A stretch of DNA of 64,000 nucleotides, taken from NCBI RefSeq assembly GCF_018138085.1, contig NZ_CP073105.1:3286001-3350000 (forward strand), given 5' to 3'. The DNA comes from Stutzerimonas stutzeri (lineage in GTDB: Bacteria; Pseudomonadota; Gammaproteobacteria; Pseudomonadales; Pseudomonadaceae). The position numbers and the translations under genes were made by a program. Shown here piece after piece: positions 1 through 9,539 of the stretch (the first letter of the stretch is position 1; each line of letters begins with the position of its first letter). A model generated the notes under the pieces. It saw nothing but the letters and a program-made list of their open reading frames with translations. It made no database searches and was not told the DNA's origin.

Positions 1-36
1 TCGCCCAGTTGAACGATACGGACAACCGGCCCGGGG

Positions 37-1056
37 CTAGATGATGTTCGGCTCGATCTCGAGCTGCACGCCAAACTGCTCGGCGACATCTGCCTGGATG
101 TCTTCGGCGAGCTGCAGGATCTGCCGACCGGTGGCCTGGCCGTAGTTGACGAGCACCAGCGCCTGTAGCCGATGCACACCCACATCGCCACGACGGTAAC
201 CCTTCCAGCCCGCCCGCTCGATCAGCCAGCCGGCGGCGAGCTTGACCTGCCCGTCATCTTGCGCAAATGCCACTAGATCCGCGAAGCGTTGCCTCAAGCC
301 ATCGGCCAGGGCTGCCGAGACCAGGGGGTTTTTGAAAAAGCTACCGGCATTGCCCAGCTGTCGAGGATCGGGGAGTTTTTCGCTGCGTATGGCACAGACG
401 GCGCGACTCACGTCCATCGGCGTGGGTGATTGGATGGCATGCTGAACAAGCCACTGACGAAGTGGCCCGTATTCGAGCTTGAGGTTCACGGTGCGTTGCA
501 GGGCGAAGCGAACCCGCAGAATGATGTAGCGCCCGGCCTGCCGCTTGAACAGACTGTCCCGGTATCCAAACTGGCATGCCTGCAGATCGAACTCCACGAG
601 CCGCCCTGTTTGCCGGTCCAGCGCAGTCAGCCCGGCAAAAACGTCTTTTATTTCGACACCGTATGCACCAACGTTCTGGATTGGCGCGGCGCCTACGGTC
701 CCCGGAATCAGACTCAGGTTTTCCAACCCGCACAGCCCCAGCCCCAGACTGTGCAATACGAACGGATGCCAGGGCTCACCGGCCTCCGCTTCGATGACGA
801 CACGCTCACCGTCATCCTCGATCACACGAATGCCTCGGCTGGCCATGCGCAGCACCAACGCATTCACATTCGCCGTGAGCACCAGATTGCTGCCACCGCC
901 GAGTATCAACAGCGGCACACCGATACGCTGCGCCTGGGCTAGCGCTTCGCCGATCTGCTGATCGTCATGCGCCTCGGCGAAATAGACACTACTGGCCTCG
1001 ACGCCGAAGGTGTTGAATTTCCGGAGCGAGCGGTTCTGCTCGATGATCAGACTCAC
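37..1056 (-). CDS. murB: UDP-N-acetylenolpyruvoylglucosamine reductase (MurB)
   Basis: Cytoplasmic FAD enzyme that reduces UDP-GlcNAc-enolpyruvate with NADPH to UDP-MurNAc, the second committed step of peptidoglycan precursor synthesis. Seen: the FAD-binding stretch GGGSNLVL near the N-terminus, the central LSLIPGTVGAAPIQNVGAYG block, and GNAGSFFKNP carrying the catalytic serine; the 339-residue length fits type I MurB. I chose the GTG at 1056 because the family's N-terminus (SLIIEQNRSLRKFNTFG) begins there and because its GTG overlaps the TGA of the upstream phosphatase by 4 bp. An in-frame ATG further upstream would add 28 residues that belong to the phosphatase coding region. It is the last gene of a tightly packed minus-strand operon. 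Confidence 0.97.
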   Translation of the reverse strand: MSLIIEQNRSLRKFNTFGVEASSVYFAEAHDDQQIGEALAQAQRIGVPLLILGGGSNLVLTANVNALVLRMASRGIRVIEDDGERVVIEAEAGEPWHPFVLHSLGLGLCGLENLSLIPGTVGAAPIQNVGAYGVEIKDVFAGLTALDRQTGRLVEFDLQACQFGYRDSLFKRQAGRYIILRVRFALQRTVNLKLEYGPLRQWLVQHAIQSPTPMDVSRAVCAIRSEKLPDPRQLGNAGSFFKNPLVSAALADGLRQRFADLVAFAQDDGQVKLAAGWLIERAGWKGYRRGDVGVHRLQALVLVNYGQATGRQILQLAEDIQADVAEQFGVQLEIEPNII

Positions 1057-1517
1057 AGGCGCTTCCTGAGCTCGTCGAGCAAAGCCATCGACGCATGCTC
1101 CACCAGATCGAGCACATGCTCGAAGCCCTCGTCCCCACAATAGTAAGGATCAGGTACCGTTCCCTTTCCCAGGCGGTATCGGCGCAGAAAAAGATCAAGT
1201 TCAGCGCATGAGTCCGACGGGCACAGCGCCTGCAAACGCTCCAGGTTGTCGTGATCCATCGCGAGGATGAGATCGAAGCGCTTGAAGTCGTCGACAACCA
1301 CTTGGCGCGCCCTAAGCTCACTGAGATCGTAACCTCGCTGGGCAGCTGCCTGGCATGCGCGCGCATCCGCCTGCTTGCCGACATGCCAGCCACCGGTTCC
1401 GGCTGAGTCGATGGTGATACGACTATCCAGCCCGGCATCCTGCACGCACTTGCGAAACACAGCCTCGGCGGTCGGCGAACGGCATATGTTGCCCATGCAG
1501 ACGAATAGAATCCTCAC
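1053..1517 (-). CDS. Low-molecular-weight protein-tyrosine phosphatase
   Basis: A 154-residue cytoplasmic phosphatase. Seen: the P-loop CMGNICRS (C7-x5-R13) at the N-terminus, and the general-acid loop DPYY near residue 121, both diagnostic of the LMW-PTP family. The start is a GTG at 1517, directly before RILFVCMGN, 2 nt after the kdsB stop; longer in-frame starts lie inside kdsB and are rejected. The stop overlaps the murB start. In Pseudomonas a phosphatase of this type sits at exactly this place between kdsB and murB. The in vivo substrate cannot be read from sequence; no kinase partner (Wzc type) is next to it. Confidence 0.95.
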   Translation of the reverse strand: MRILFVCMGNICRSPTAEAVFRKCVQDAGLDSRITIDSAGTGGWHVGKQADARACQAAAQRGYDLSELRARQVVVDDFKRFDLILAMDHDNLERLQALCPSDSCAELDLFLRRYRLGKGTVPDPYYCGDEGFEHVLDLVEHASMALLDELRKRL

Positions 1518-1519
1518 GC

Positions 1520-2284
1520 TCAGGCTCCGAGCAACTTGCGGACGCGCTCGAGATCCTCGGCGGTATCGACTCCGGCGGGCGGCGCCTCGACTGCCTCGGC
1601 AACGTGTATGCGCTTGCCGTGCCAGAGCGCCCGCAACTGCTCGAGGCACTCGGTGTTTTCCAGCCAGCAGGGGCCCCAGGACACGAAGTCGGCAAGAAAC
1701 CCCGCCCGGTAGGCATAAATGCCGATATGCCGACGGTATGGAACGCCTGATGGCAGCACGTCACGACCAAGCGAGAACTCATCCCGCGCCCAGGGTAGCG
1801 GCGCCCGGCTGAACGTTAGCGCCAAGCCATTGATATCGCTCAGCACCTTCACCACGTTCGGATTGAATAGCGCCCGGGGATCGTCGATCGGTTCGGCGAG
1901 CGTGGCGATTGCCGCCTCTGGGTGGGCCGCCAGATTGCGCGCCACCTGATCGATCACCGCAGGCGGGATCAACGGCTCGTCGCCTTGCACGTTGACCACT
2001 ATCGCGTCCGCCGCCAATCCCAGCTTGGCCGCCACTTCAGCGAGCCGATCGGTGCCAGAATTATGTTCAACGCAGGTCAGCACCACCTGCGCGCCGAAGC
2101 CCTCGCATGCGTCCAGAATGCGCCTGTCGTCGGTGGCAATTACGACGCGTTGAGCACCGCTTCGACTGGCCTGCTCCCAGACGTGGCGAATCATCGGCTT
2201 ACCGGCGATGTCCTGCAGAGGCTTGCCCGGAAGGCGGCTGGACGCATAACGCGCCGGGATCACGACGGTATAGGCGCTAGTCAT
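1520..2284 (-). CDS. kdsB: 3-deoxy-manno-octulosonate cytidylyltransferase (CMP-KDO synthetase)
   Basis: Activates KDO with CTP to CMP-KDO for lipopolysaccharide inner-core synthesis, in the cytoplasm. Seen: N-terminal nucleotide-binding motif [14 protein letters not shown], then the NVQGDEP block with the metal-binding aspartate, and the SGTDRLAE stretch; the 254-residue length is typical. The ATG at 2284 overlaps the stop of the preceding ycaR by 4 bp, which suggests translational coupling. It stands with lpxK in the same transcription unit, so two successive LPS-assembly steps (lipid A 4'-kinase and KDO activation) are co-expressed. Confidence 0.97.
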   Translation of the reverse strand: MTSAYTVVIPARYASSRLPGKPLQDIAGKPMIRHVWEQASRSGAQRVVIATDDRRILDACEGFGAQVVLTCVEHNSGTDRLAEVAAKLGLAADAIVVNVQGDEPLIPPAVIDQVARNLAAHPEAAIATLAEPIDDPRALFNPNVVKVLSDINGLALTFSRAPLPWARDEFSLGRDVLPSGVPYRRHIGIYAYRAGFLADFVSWGPCWLENTECLEQLRALWHGKRIHVAEAVEAPPAGVDTAEDLERVRKLLGA

Positions 2285-2466
2285 TTGTCCAGACGCTCGT
2301 CCACATCAAGGGTACGGGCTTCGCTCTCGAGCATCACCGGAATACCGTCTCGCACCGGAAAGGCCATGCCGTCGGCCTTGCAGATCAGTTCGGACTTATC
2401 ATCGGTCAGCTTCAGCGGGCCCTTGCACAGCGGGCAGGCGAGAATATCGAGCAGTTTGGTATCCAT
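2281..2466 (-). CDS. ycaR: Trm112/YcaR family zinc-ribbon protein
   Basis: A 61-residue protein of the Trm112p-like family (UPF0434). Seen: the N-terminal [16 protein letters not shown] with a CxxC knuckle and a later single cysteine (ELICKADG), then the conserved [11 protein letters not shown]. In eukaryotes and archaea the family activates methyltransferases; the bacterial role is not established. It is located between lpxK and kdsB as in many proteobacteria, with a 4-bp overlap into kdsB. Confidence 0.93.
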   Translation of the reverse strand: MDTKLLDILACPLCKGPLKLTDDKSELICKADGMAFPVRDGIPVMLESEARTLDVDERLDK

Positions 2467-2512
2467 GCGCGGTCCTTGGATGCAGCCGACCGCACATGGC
2501 AGATCGAGCGGC

Positions 2513-3517
2513 TTAGGGGTGTTGGGGCAGCAATCGGTCCAGCTGGGTATCGAACCAGGTCACGAACGCCGCTGACGGCTCGGCCTGCACCTGCAGATAG
2601 CACCAGCCCGGCAGCGCGAATGCCCGGCATTTGACCGCATCCTTCTCGGTCATCACCAGCGGTAGCTCGGGGCGGAAGCTCAGTTGCTCGAGGCTATAGC
2701 GGGCATGATCGGCGAAGGGGTGCGGAATCGGCCGCCAGTGTAGCGCCTCGAGCGTAGTGAAGAAACGCTGTGGATTGCCGATCCCGGCAACCGCATGCAC
2801 CTGTTGGCCCGGGGGGAAATGGTCGAGCGGCCAGCATTGCCGGCTTGCGAGTTCTATCAACCCGGACGGCCGCAGGGCGAAGGCAAAGCCGGAGGGACTG
2901 TCGGCCTGCGCGCCATTGAATAACACCGCATCGACCGATTCGAGCCGTTCGGGCGGCTCACGCAATGGGCCGGCGGGCAAGCAGCGCCGATTACCCAGGC
3001 CGCGCACCGCATCGACGAGCACCAATTCCAGATCACGCGCCAACCGGTAATGCTGCAGCCCGTCGTCGGACAGGACCAAGTCAACTGACTCTTGGGCCAG
3101 CAACTCGCGAACAGCACGGGCACGGTCCGGATCGATCATGACCGGCGCACCGGTGCGCTGCGCGATCAATAAGGGTTCATCGCCCGCCTCGGCTGCCGAG
3201 TCTTCCGCCCGGACTCGCCATGGATAGGATGCGGGCGAGGCACCGTACCCACGGCTGACCACACCGACCTTCACGCCACGTCGGCGGCAGTGTTCGATGA
3301 GCCAAAGGATCAACGGCGTTTTGCCGGTCCCGCCAACCGTAATGTTGCCTACCACTACGACCGGCACTGGCGCCCGATAACAATCGGCCGCGCCATCCAG
3401 GAACCGCTTGCGTCTGGCGCTGACTACCCGCCTGTAGAGCGCCTCGAGCGGGGCAAGCAATGCCAGAGCCGGATGCCCCTCGTACCAGGCGCGCTGCAAA
3501 CGATCGGCAAAAGACAT
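2513..3517 (-). CDS. lpxK: Tetraacyldisaccharide 4'-kinase (LpxK)
   Basis: Inner-membrane-associated kinase that adds the 4'-phosphate to the lipid A precursor. Seen: an N-terminal amphipathic/hydrophobic segment, the Walker A motif [12 protein letters not shown] near residues 56-67, the SRGYG block and [11 protein letters not shown] with the catalytic acidic pair. The 334-residue length matches the family. The ATG at 3517 shares one base with the exbD stop (TGATG), which decides the start over a far longer open frame running through exbD. It is co-transcribed with ycaR and kdsB downstream. Confidence 0.96.
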   Translation of the reverse strand: MSFADRLQRAWYEGHPALALLAPLEALYRRVVSARRKRFLDGAADCYRAPVPVVVVGNITVGGTGKTPLILWLIEHCRRRGVKVGVVSRGYGASPASYPWRVRAEDSAAEAGDEPLLIAQRTGAPVMIDPDRARAVRELLAQESVDLVLSDDGLQHYRLARDLELVLVDAVRGLGNRRCLPAGPLREPPERLESVDAVLFNGAQADSPSGFAFALRPSGLIELASRQCWPLDHFPPGQQVHAVAGIGNPQRFFTTLEALHWRPIPHPFADHARYSLEQLSFRPELPLVMTEKDAVKCRAFALPGWCYLQVQAEPSAAFVTWFDTQLDRLLPQHP

Positions 3518-3945
3518 CAGGGCTCCGGCTGGGCCTCGACGGTGGTGATTCGCAGATGGGCGAAGCCAAGCTTTCCGGCTGCATCCATCGCGGTGATGAC
3601 GGCCTGATGCGGTGTCTTGCCATCGGCGCTGATGATCATCGGCAGACTGGTGTCTCCGCCCGACTCCTTCGCCAGCGCGCCCATGAGTGTGTTCAGATCG
3701 TGCTTGATCAACGTCTTGCCATTGAGTGAATAGCTGCCGTCTACATCGATGACCACTTCGAGCTGTTTCTTTTGCGCCTCTTCCGGCGGCGTGCCGCTGG
3801 CAGCCTCGGGCAGATCCACCTTGAGCTGCGTTTCGCGGGTAAAGGTGGTCGTGACCACGAAGAACAGCAGCAGGATGAAGACGACGTCGATCAGCGGGGC
3901 CAGTCCGATGTCGACGTTTTCCCGCGCCTTGCGACGAAACTTCAC
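3517..3945 (-). CDS. exbD: ExbD/TolR family biopolymer transport protein
   Basis: Subunit of a proton-driven ExbB/ExbD (TolQ/TolR) motor of the inner membrane. Seen: a short cytoplasmic N-terminus, one transmembrane helix (about residues 13-33) with the motor aspartate in the stretch [15 protein letters not shown], and a periplasmic domain of about 100 residues; 142 aa in total. It overlaps exbB by 4 bp. No tonB, tolA or tolB gene is nearby, so the energised partner is unknown; this second ExbBD pair beside lpxK is a usual Pseudomonas arrangement. Confidence 0.93.
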   Translation of the reverse strand: MKFRRKARENVDIGLAPLIDVVFILLLFFVVTTTFTRETQLKVDLPEAASGTPPEEAQKKQLEVVIDVDGSYSLNGKTLIKHDLNTLMGALAKESGGDTSLPMIISADGKTPHQAVITAMDAAGKLGFAHLRITTVEAQPEP

Positions 3946-4574
3946 GCCTTGTCCTCGCCCAGATCGACGTCACGGTCGCCTTGCACGACTTCCACCAGCT
4001 TGATCGCTTCCTGCTCCATCCCGACCACCAGTTCCTCTACGCGACGTAGCAGGAAGCGATGGAAGAACAGGGCCGGAATGCCGACCATCAGGCCCGCCGC
4101 CGTAGTGATAAGCGCCTTGGATATACCCGAAGCGAGCATCGGGGCGTTGGCCATACCCGAGCCCATGAAGGCACCGAATATCTCGATCATGCCAAGCACC
4201 GTACCGAGCAGCCCCAGCAAGGGCGCGATGCCGGCAATGGTGCCCAGGGCATTGAGGTACCGCTCGAGATCATGAACGACGCGCGCCGCGGCCTCCTCGA
4301 TGCACTCCTTCATGATCTCCCGACCATGCTTGGAGTTGGCCAGGCCCGCTGCGAGAATCTCGCCCAAGGGTGAGTCCGCACGCAGCTCCTTGAGCTTCTG
4401 GTTGCTGAGCTTCTTGTCCTTGATCCATTTCCACACCTGGCCGAGCAGATGCGAAGGGGTCACACGACTAGGTCGCAACGTCCATAGGCGCTCGGCGATG
4501 ATTCCGGCGGCAGCGACGGAACACAGAATGATCGGCAGCATAATCCAGCCACCTGCTTTAACCAGCTCCCACAC
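3942..4574 (-). CDS. exbB: MotA/TolQ/ExbB proton channel protein
   Basis: Proton-channel subunit partnering the ExbD encoded directly downstream. Seen: 210 residues with an N-terminal transmembrane helix (about 8-30), a cytoplasmic loop, and two C-terminal helices containing the family block [20 protein letters not shown] and the later [18 protein letters not shown]. The start ATG at 4574 lies 71 bp downstream of the comEC stop, so it may be transcribed with comEC or from its own promoter. The overlap with exbD implies coupled translation and a fixed subunit ratio. Confidence 0.93.
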   Translation of the reverse strand: MWELVKAGGWIMLPIILCSVAAAGIIAERLWTLRPSRVTPSHLLGQVWKWIKDKKLSNQKLKELRADSPLGEILAAGLANSKHGREIMKECIEEAAARVVHDLERYLNALGTIAGIAPLLGLLGTVLGMIEIFGAFMGSGMANAPMLASGISKALITTAAGLMVGIPALFFHRFLLRRVEELVVGMEQEAIKLVEVVQGDRDVDLGEDKA

Positions 4575-4645
4575 GACGTGAATCCCCCTCGAAAAAGTGG
4601 CGTCACTCTAGCATAGGGTCGTCAGGCCGCCGACGGCCCCGGTTC

Positions 4646-6871
4646 TCATTTTTCCCGCCAGAACCGACGTTCGGCGCGCAATCCGCGCGGCGACTCGAAA
4701 CGTCCGAGACGGATCTGCAGCGCACCCTGCTCGGCCGTATCGTAAAGCTGCGCGCCGGATGCCTCGATCCGCCGCACGACGTCCGGGTGTGGGTGTCCGA
4801 AGGCATTGTGCAGACTGCGCGAGACGAGCGCCCCCTCCGCACCTGCAGCCTCGATGAAGGCTTCGGAGGAGGAACTGTGACTGCCATGATGCGGCAGCAG
4901 CAACCAGCGCACCTTGAGCGGCATACCGCTTGCCAGCAGCGCCTGCTCGGCAGGCACGTCGATGTCGCCGGTTAGCAGCAGGCGTTCGCCGTTGGCCTCG
5001 ACCATCAGCACGCAGGACGACTGGTTTCCATTGCGAGCCTGCGACCAGCGCCAGAGCGTGAAGCCGACATGGTCCCATTCCCAGTGCAGCCCTGACGGAC
5101 AGGCCTCGGCGCCCAGCGACGCGGGCAGTCGCTCCGGTTCGCCACTGAGCACCCGTGCGACCGGCATTTGTCGCAGGATCGCTGCAGCGCCGCCCGCATG
5201 ATCGCTATCGGCATGACTGAGCACCATCAGATCGAGATCCGCAGCGCCCAGCGTGCGCAGCGAAGGCGAAACCACTCGCTCACCGATATCGAAGTCGCCG
5301 TAGCGCGGCCCGGCGTCGTACAGCAAAGCATGCTCATGCGTGCGAACCAGCACCGCGAGTCCCTGCCCGACATCGAGGATCCAGACGTCTGCCTGTCCGT
5401 GGGCCGGCTTGTTGATCGGGGGAAACAACAGCGGTGCGAGCAGTACCAACCCCAGCGCCCGCAAGGGCAGGCCGGCTGGAGCCAGGATCAGCAGCGTTCC
5501 GAGCGTGACCAGCGACCAGGCCCACAGCGGCAAGGAAGCCGGTAGCCAGGCCGCTTGCCAGCCGGCGAGCCAACGCAGCGCATCGAATAGATAAACCAGC
5601 AGTCCGCCCGCCAGCCAGAGCAGCGCCTCGCCGACACCTGGCAGCCACAACAAGGCGGTGCCCATCAACGACAGCGGCACGATCAGCACACTGACCAGAG
5701 GCACCGCGAACAGATTGGCGACCGGGCCGCTCAAGCTCACCGGCAAGCCCAGAATCAGCAGGAACGGCAATAGCCCAATCGCCATGCCCCACTGCGCGCG
5801 CCCCAACGTCTGCCAACCACCCCAACGGCCCAGCCGCCCGCGGAAGATATAGGCAAGCAGCGCCACCGCCAGAAAGGACAGCCAGAATCCCGATCGCAGA
5901 ACGACCAGCGGATCGAACAGCAACACGCCATCCAGCGCAATCAGCAACGGCAAGCAAACGCCAAGATGCCTGAATCGCAAGCGCCATAGCAGTACCAGCG
6001 CGACCATGATCAGCGCTCGCTGAACCGGAACGTCGAAGCCTGCCAGCCAGCCGTATACGAGCGCACCAGCCAACGCCGCGCCACAGGCACAGGGCAGCCA
6101 GGCGATGCGTTGTGGCCAGAAGCCCCACCGAGCCAACAGCGCAACCAGGCCGTAGAGCAAGCCCGCCAGCATCCCCACATGCTGCCCCGAGATCACCATC
6201 AGGTGGACGGTTCCGGTGTCTTGAAGGATGCGCCAGTCCGCCGTCGACAGGCCACTGTCGTCGCCGACCACCAGCGCGGCGATCGCGCCTGAACGGCCCT
6301 GGGCATCGACGGCCAACAGGCGTTGGCGCAGCTGATCGCGCGCCCCCTGCCCGCCCACCGCCAACCCGGTGCGCTCGCCCGCCTTGACGGTCCCGCTGGC
6401 ACCGATTCGGCGCGCCAGGAGCCAGGCTTCGTAGTCGAATGGCTGCGGGTTGACCAACCCTCGTGGCCTCTTCAGCTTGGCCGCGAGACGCCAGCGCTCT
6501 CCCGCCTGCATGGCCGGCCCGCCGTACCACGCCAGGCGCATCCGTGAAGGCAGGCCCTCATGTCGCGACGAAATATCGGTCAGCTCGAAGCGCACGACCC
6601 CGCCGCGAACATCCGGCAGACCGGTCACCCGACCTTCAAGCCAGAACGTGCGGCCGTCGAGCGCCGTTGGCAGGCGATCGCTCAATGCCCAATGGGCGCT
6701 CAGACAGGCCCAACCAAGCCCGCACAGGAAACAACCGATCACGCGCCAGCGGGACGGCAGCAACAGCAACCCGGCCAGGATGACTAGCGGGAGCGCAGAC
6801 GGGGGTGGAAGTTGCGGTAGAAAACGCAGCAGTATGAGGCCCGCTGCCAGCGCCAGCATCGCTGCACGCAT
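4646..6871 (-). CDS. comEC: ComEC/Rec2 family DNA-uptake channel protein
   Basis: Inner-membrane channel that takes single-stranded DNA into the cytoplasm during natural transformation. Seen in order: two or three N-terminal membrane helices, an OB-like periplasmic region (about residues 60-200), a multi-helix competence domain containing the block HLMVISGQHVGML, and a C-terminal metallo-beta-lactamase domain with an intact metal site (SHADSDHAGG) and LLPHHGSHSSSS. 741 residues, full length. The ATG at 6871 is supported by an AGGAG six bases upstream; the longer in-frame extension has no such site. It is divergent from the DUF2062 gene. Confidence 0.94.
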   Translation of the reverse strand: MRAAMLALAAGLILLRFLPQLPPPSALPLVILAGLLLLPSRWRVIGCFLCGLGWACLSAHWALSDRLPTALDGRTFWLEGRVTGLPDVRGGVVRFELTDISSRHEGLPSRMRLAWYGGPAMQAGERWRLAAKLKRPRGLVNPQPFDYEAWLLARRIGASGTVKAGERTGLAVGGQGARDQLRQRLLAVDAQGRSGAIAALVVGDDSGLSTADWRILQDTGTVHLMVISGQHVGMLAGLLYGLVALLARWGFWPQRIAWLPCACGAALAGALVYGWLAGFDVPVQRALIMVALVLLWRLRFRHLGVCLPLLIALDGVLLFDPLVVLRSGFWLSFLAVALLAYIFRGRLGRWGGWQTLGRAQWGMAIGLLPFLLILGLPVSLSGPVANLFAVPLVSVLIVPLSLMGTALLWLPGVGEALLWLAGGLLVYLFDALRWLAGWQAAWLPASLPLWAWSLVTLGTLLILAPAGLPLRALGLVLLAPLLFPPINKPAHGQADVWILDVGQGLAVLVRTHEHALLYDAGPRYGDFDIGERVVSPSLRTLGAADLDLMVLSHADSDHAGGAAAILRQMPVARVLSGEPERLPASLGAEACPSGLHWEWDHVGFTLWRWSQARNGNQSSCVLMVEANGERLLLTGDIDVPAEQALLASGMPLKVRWLLLPHHGSHSSSSEAFIEAAGAEGALVSRSLHNAFGHPHPDVVRRIEASGAQLYDTAEQGALQIRLGRFESPRGLRAERRFWREK

Positions 6872-7055
6872 GAGTACTCCTGGATTCCATTCCAGCGACC
6901 GGTGCCTGCGGGATTTCCCGGCTGCCCGATCACCATCGTCATGCCGACGTCCTGCCGGCGCCCGCACAGTGTAGAATCCGCGTCACAATCTTCTCTCAGC
7001 GCCGGGTCTCGTTTCAGGCATAATCCGGCGCGGTTCAGCCCGCCAGAGAATCTTC

Positions 7056-7571
7056 ATGCCGCGTCGTTTTTTCAAACGCTACATGCCGCACCCCGATCGC
7101 ATCAAGACGCACAAGTCTCTACGATTTCTCGGCACGCTTACACATGATCCCAACCTGTTGCACCTCAATCGCCACTCGGTGTCCCGGGCGATGGCCATCG
7201 GCCTGTTCTGGGCGATGATCCCGATGCCCATGCAGATGCTGGCAGCGGCGCTCTGCGCGGTACCGGCCCGGGCCAACCTGCCGATTGCCGTGGGACTGGT
7301 CTGGCTGACCAATCCACTGACGATGCCGCCGGTCTTCTACTGCAACTACAAGATCGGCGCATGGCTGATGGACACCCCAGTCTCGCCGATGCCAATGGAG
7401 CTCAGCCTGGCCTGGGTTCGCAAGATGCTCGATAGCCATTGGCAGCCGCTGTTCCTGGGCTCTTTCGTCGTCGCCGTGGTGGCCGCCCTGCTCGGCTATG
7501 TGGGCACTCAGCTGTACTGGCGCTGGTGGGTCGGCCGCAGTTGGCGCAAGCGCCAGCTAAATCGGCGCTAG
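7056..7571 (+). CDS. DUF2062 domain membrane protein
   Basis: A 171-residue protein of the DUF2062 family, function unknown. Seen: a short cytoplasmic N-terminus with HLNRHSVSRAMAIGLFWAMIPMP leading into the first membrane helix, a second hydrophobic segment with the conserved LTNPLTMPPVFY, a third helix near the C-terminus, and a basic tail. It is divergent from comEC and convergent with lolE, with only 7 nt between the stops. The same gene sits between comEC and lolE in other pseudomonads. I do not assign a function. Confidence 0.9.
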   Translation: MPRRFFKRYMPHPDRIKTHKSLRFLGTLTHDPNLLHLNRHSVSRAMAIGLFWAMIPMPMQMLAAALCAVPARANLPIAVGLVWLTNPLTMPPVFYCNYKIGAWLMDTPVSPMPMELSLAWVRKMLDSHWQPLFLGSFVVAVVAALLGYVGTQLYWRWWVGRSWRKRQLNRR

Positions 7572-7578
7572 GTGTGCC

Positions 7579-8826
7579 TCACTCGTAACGCAGCGCCTCG
7601 GCGGGCTGGGTTTGCGCTGCCCGCCATGCGGGATAGACGGTCGCCAGGAAGCTGAGAAGCAATGCCGCCATAGTTACCAGCAGCACGTCCTCGAGCCGCA
7701 GCTCCGACGGCAGCGTATTGATGAAGTAAACATCCGAACTGAAGATGTGCTGCCCGGTCACCCGCTCCAGCCAGGCGACCAGCGCACTGACGTTCAACGC
7801 CCCGAGCACACCCAGAACCGTGCCGATGAGGGTCCCGGTCAAACCGATAATGCTGCCCTGCACCATGAAGATCGTCATGATCTGCCGTGGCGTCGCTCCG
7901 AGCGTTCGCAGGATTGCAATATCGGCCCGCTTGTCGGCGACGACCATGATCAGGGTGGCGATGATATTGAATGCGGCCACCGCCACGATCAGCAGGAGCA
8001 GTACCCCGATCATGGTTTTTTCCATCTTCATGGCGCTGAACAGGCTGCCCTGGGTACGCGACCAGTCTTCGCCCTGGTAGCCCTCACCGAGCTCGCCGAG
8101 CAGCTCGGCGGTAACCTGCGGGGCCGCGTACAGGTCGGTCAGCTTGAGTCTGACCCCCTCGACCTGCTCCGGCTGCCAGCGCAGCATCCGAGCGGCATCG
8201 CTGCGGTGAATCATGGCCAGGCTACCGTCCAGTTCGGCTCCAACCTTGAACACGCCGACCACATTCAAGCGCTGCATCCGCGGTGTAACGCCGCCAGGCG
8301 CATCGCTGAGCTCCGGCACGATGAGGGTGAGCCTGTCGCCCAGCTTCAAGCCGAATCGCCGCGCCGTCATCAATCCGAGGATGACGCCCGACTCACCCGG
8401 TTTCAGGTCATCGAGCCGACCGGCGATCATCTTTGACCCCAGTATCGAGACGCCGCCCTCGGCCTGCGGATCGATACCTTTGACTTCGATCGGCTGCATC
8501 GCGCCTTTATAGGACAGCATGCCTTCTAGCTGAGTGATTGGCGCGGCCCCGATGACCATTGGATTCGCCCGAACACGCTCGGCCAGGGACTGCCAGTCGT
8601 CCACGGGTTGTCCGTCACCGGCGATGACCGCATGGGGCACCATGCCCAGCACGCGATTGCTCATCTCGCGCTGGAAGCCGTTCATGACCGAGAGCACGAT
8701 AATCATCGCCAGCACGCCCAGCGACAAGCCGATCATCGAGGTCAGTGAAATGAACGAAATGAAATGATTACGGCGCTTGGCCCGCGTATAGCGACTGCCA
8801 ATGAAAATGCTAAGCGGCCTGAACAT
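7579..8826 (-). CDS. lolE: Lipoprotein-releasing ABC permease LolE-type
   Basis: One of the two permease subunits of LolCDE, which extracts outer-membrane lipoproteins from the inner membrane and passes them to LolA. Seen: 415 residues, an N-terminal transmembrane helix after FRPLSIFIGSRYTRAK, a large periplasmic MacB-like domain (about 50-260), and three C-terminal helices with the FtsX-type block [16 protein letters not shown] and the terminal [13 protein letters not shown]. Its ATG shares a base with the lolD stop (TAATG). It is paralogous to lolC on the other side of lolD, with closely similar ends. The C/E naming follows gene order (downstream copy), not a decisive motif. Confidence 0.9.
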   Translation of the reverse strand: MFRPLSIFIGSRYTRAKRRNHFISFISLTSMIGLSLGVLAMIIVLSVMNGFQREMSNRVLGMVPHAVIAGDGQPVDDWQSLAERVRANPMVIGAAPITQLEGMLSYKGAMQPIEVKGIDPQAEGGVSILGSKMIAGRLDDLKPGESGVILGLMTARRFGLKLGDRLTLIVPELSDAPGGVTPRMQRLNVVGVFKVGAELDGSLAMIHRSDAARMLRWQPEQVEGVRLKLTDLYAAPQVTAELLGELGEGYQGEDWSRTQGSLFSAMKMEKTMIGVLLLLIVAVAAFNIIATLIMVVADKRADIAILRTLGATPRQIMTIFMVQGSIIGLTGTLIGTVLGVLGALNVSALVAWLERVTGQHIFSSDVYFINTLPSELRLEDVLLVTMAALLLSFLATVYPAWRAAQTQPAEALRYE

Positions 8827-9539
8827 TACCCAGCCACCAACCGGCCGTCTTCCAGGCGCAGGATATGGTCCATCTGTCCGGCCAATTGCGGATCATGCGT
8901 GACGACCAGAAAGGCCGTGCGCAAGGAACTGCTCAATTCCAGCATGAGATCCTGAATCCCCTGCGCCGTATGGTGATCAAGGTTACCGGTGGGTTCATCC
9001 AGCAAGACCAGCGCCGGGCTGTTGGCCAGCGCGCGGGCGATCGCCACTCGCTGACGCTCACCGCCGGATAGCTCCGACGGCTTATGCGCCAACCGATGGC
9101 CAAGCCCCACACGCTGCAACAGCTCGGTAGCCCGGGCCCGCGCGTCCGGAATCGACGTCTTGCCGATCAGCAATGGCATGCATACGTTTTCCAGCGCGGT
9201 GAACTCGGGCAGCAGATGGTGAAACTGGTAGACGAAGCCCAGCGCGCGATTGCGCAACAGTCCACGGTCCTTCTCGCTGAGAGCGGAGAGCTCCTCACCG
9301 GCCAGCCAGACACTACCTTCACTCGGCGTATCGAGGCCGCCAAGCAGGTTCAGCAAGGTACTTTTGCCCGAACCGGAGCTGCCCACGATGGCCACCCGCT
9401 GCCCCGGGAACAGCTCCAACTGAAGACCGGAAAGCACGTTGACCGACTCGGGCCCCTGCTCATAGCGCTTGCCCAGGTTGCGGCAACTGAGTACCGCACC
9501 TTCCTTCCGAGATTCTTGATGCATGACCAGCTCACTCAT
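8826..9539 (-). CDS. lolD: Lipoprotein-releasing ABC ATPase LolD
   Basis: Cytoplasmic ATPase of the LolCDE complex. Seen: Walker [10 protein letters not shown], the Q-loop, the family-typical region [17 protein letters not shown], the ABC signature LSGGERQR, and Walker [12 protein letters not shown] followed by the H-loop THDP. I place the start at the ATG at 9539, giving 237 residues and an 8-bp overlap with lolC; a second ATG 15 bp on is possible. It lies between the two permease genes, forming the complete lolC-lolD-lolE operon. Confidence 0.95.
   Translation of the reverse strand: MSELVMHQESRKEGAVLSCRNLGKRYEQGPESVNVLSGLQLELFPGQRVAIVGSSGSGKSTLLNLLGGLDTPSEGSVWLAGEELSALSEKDRGLLRNRALGFVYQFHHLLPEFTALENVCMPLLIGKTSIPDARARATELLQRVGLGHRLAHKPSELSGGERQRVAIARALANSPALVLLDEPTGNLDHHTAQGIQDLMLELSSSLRTAFLVVTHDPQLAGQMDHILRLEDGRLVAG

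Noticed and set aside
1..36. Part of a further gene at the left edge
   Set aside because: 36 bp downstream of murB are too short to assign; I see no start or motif in them.
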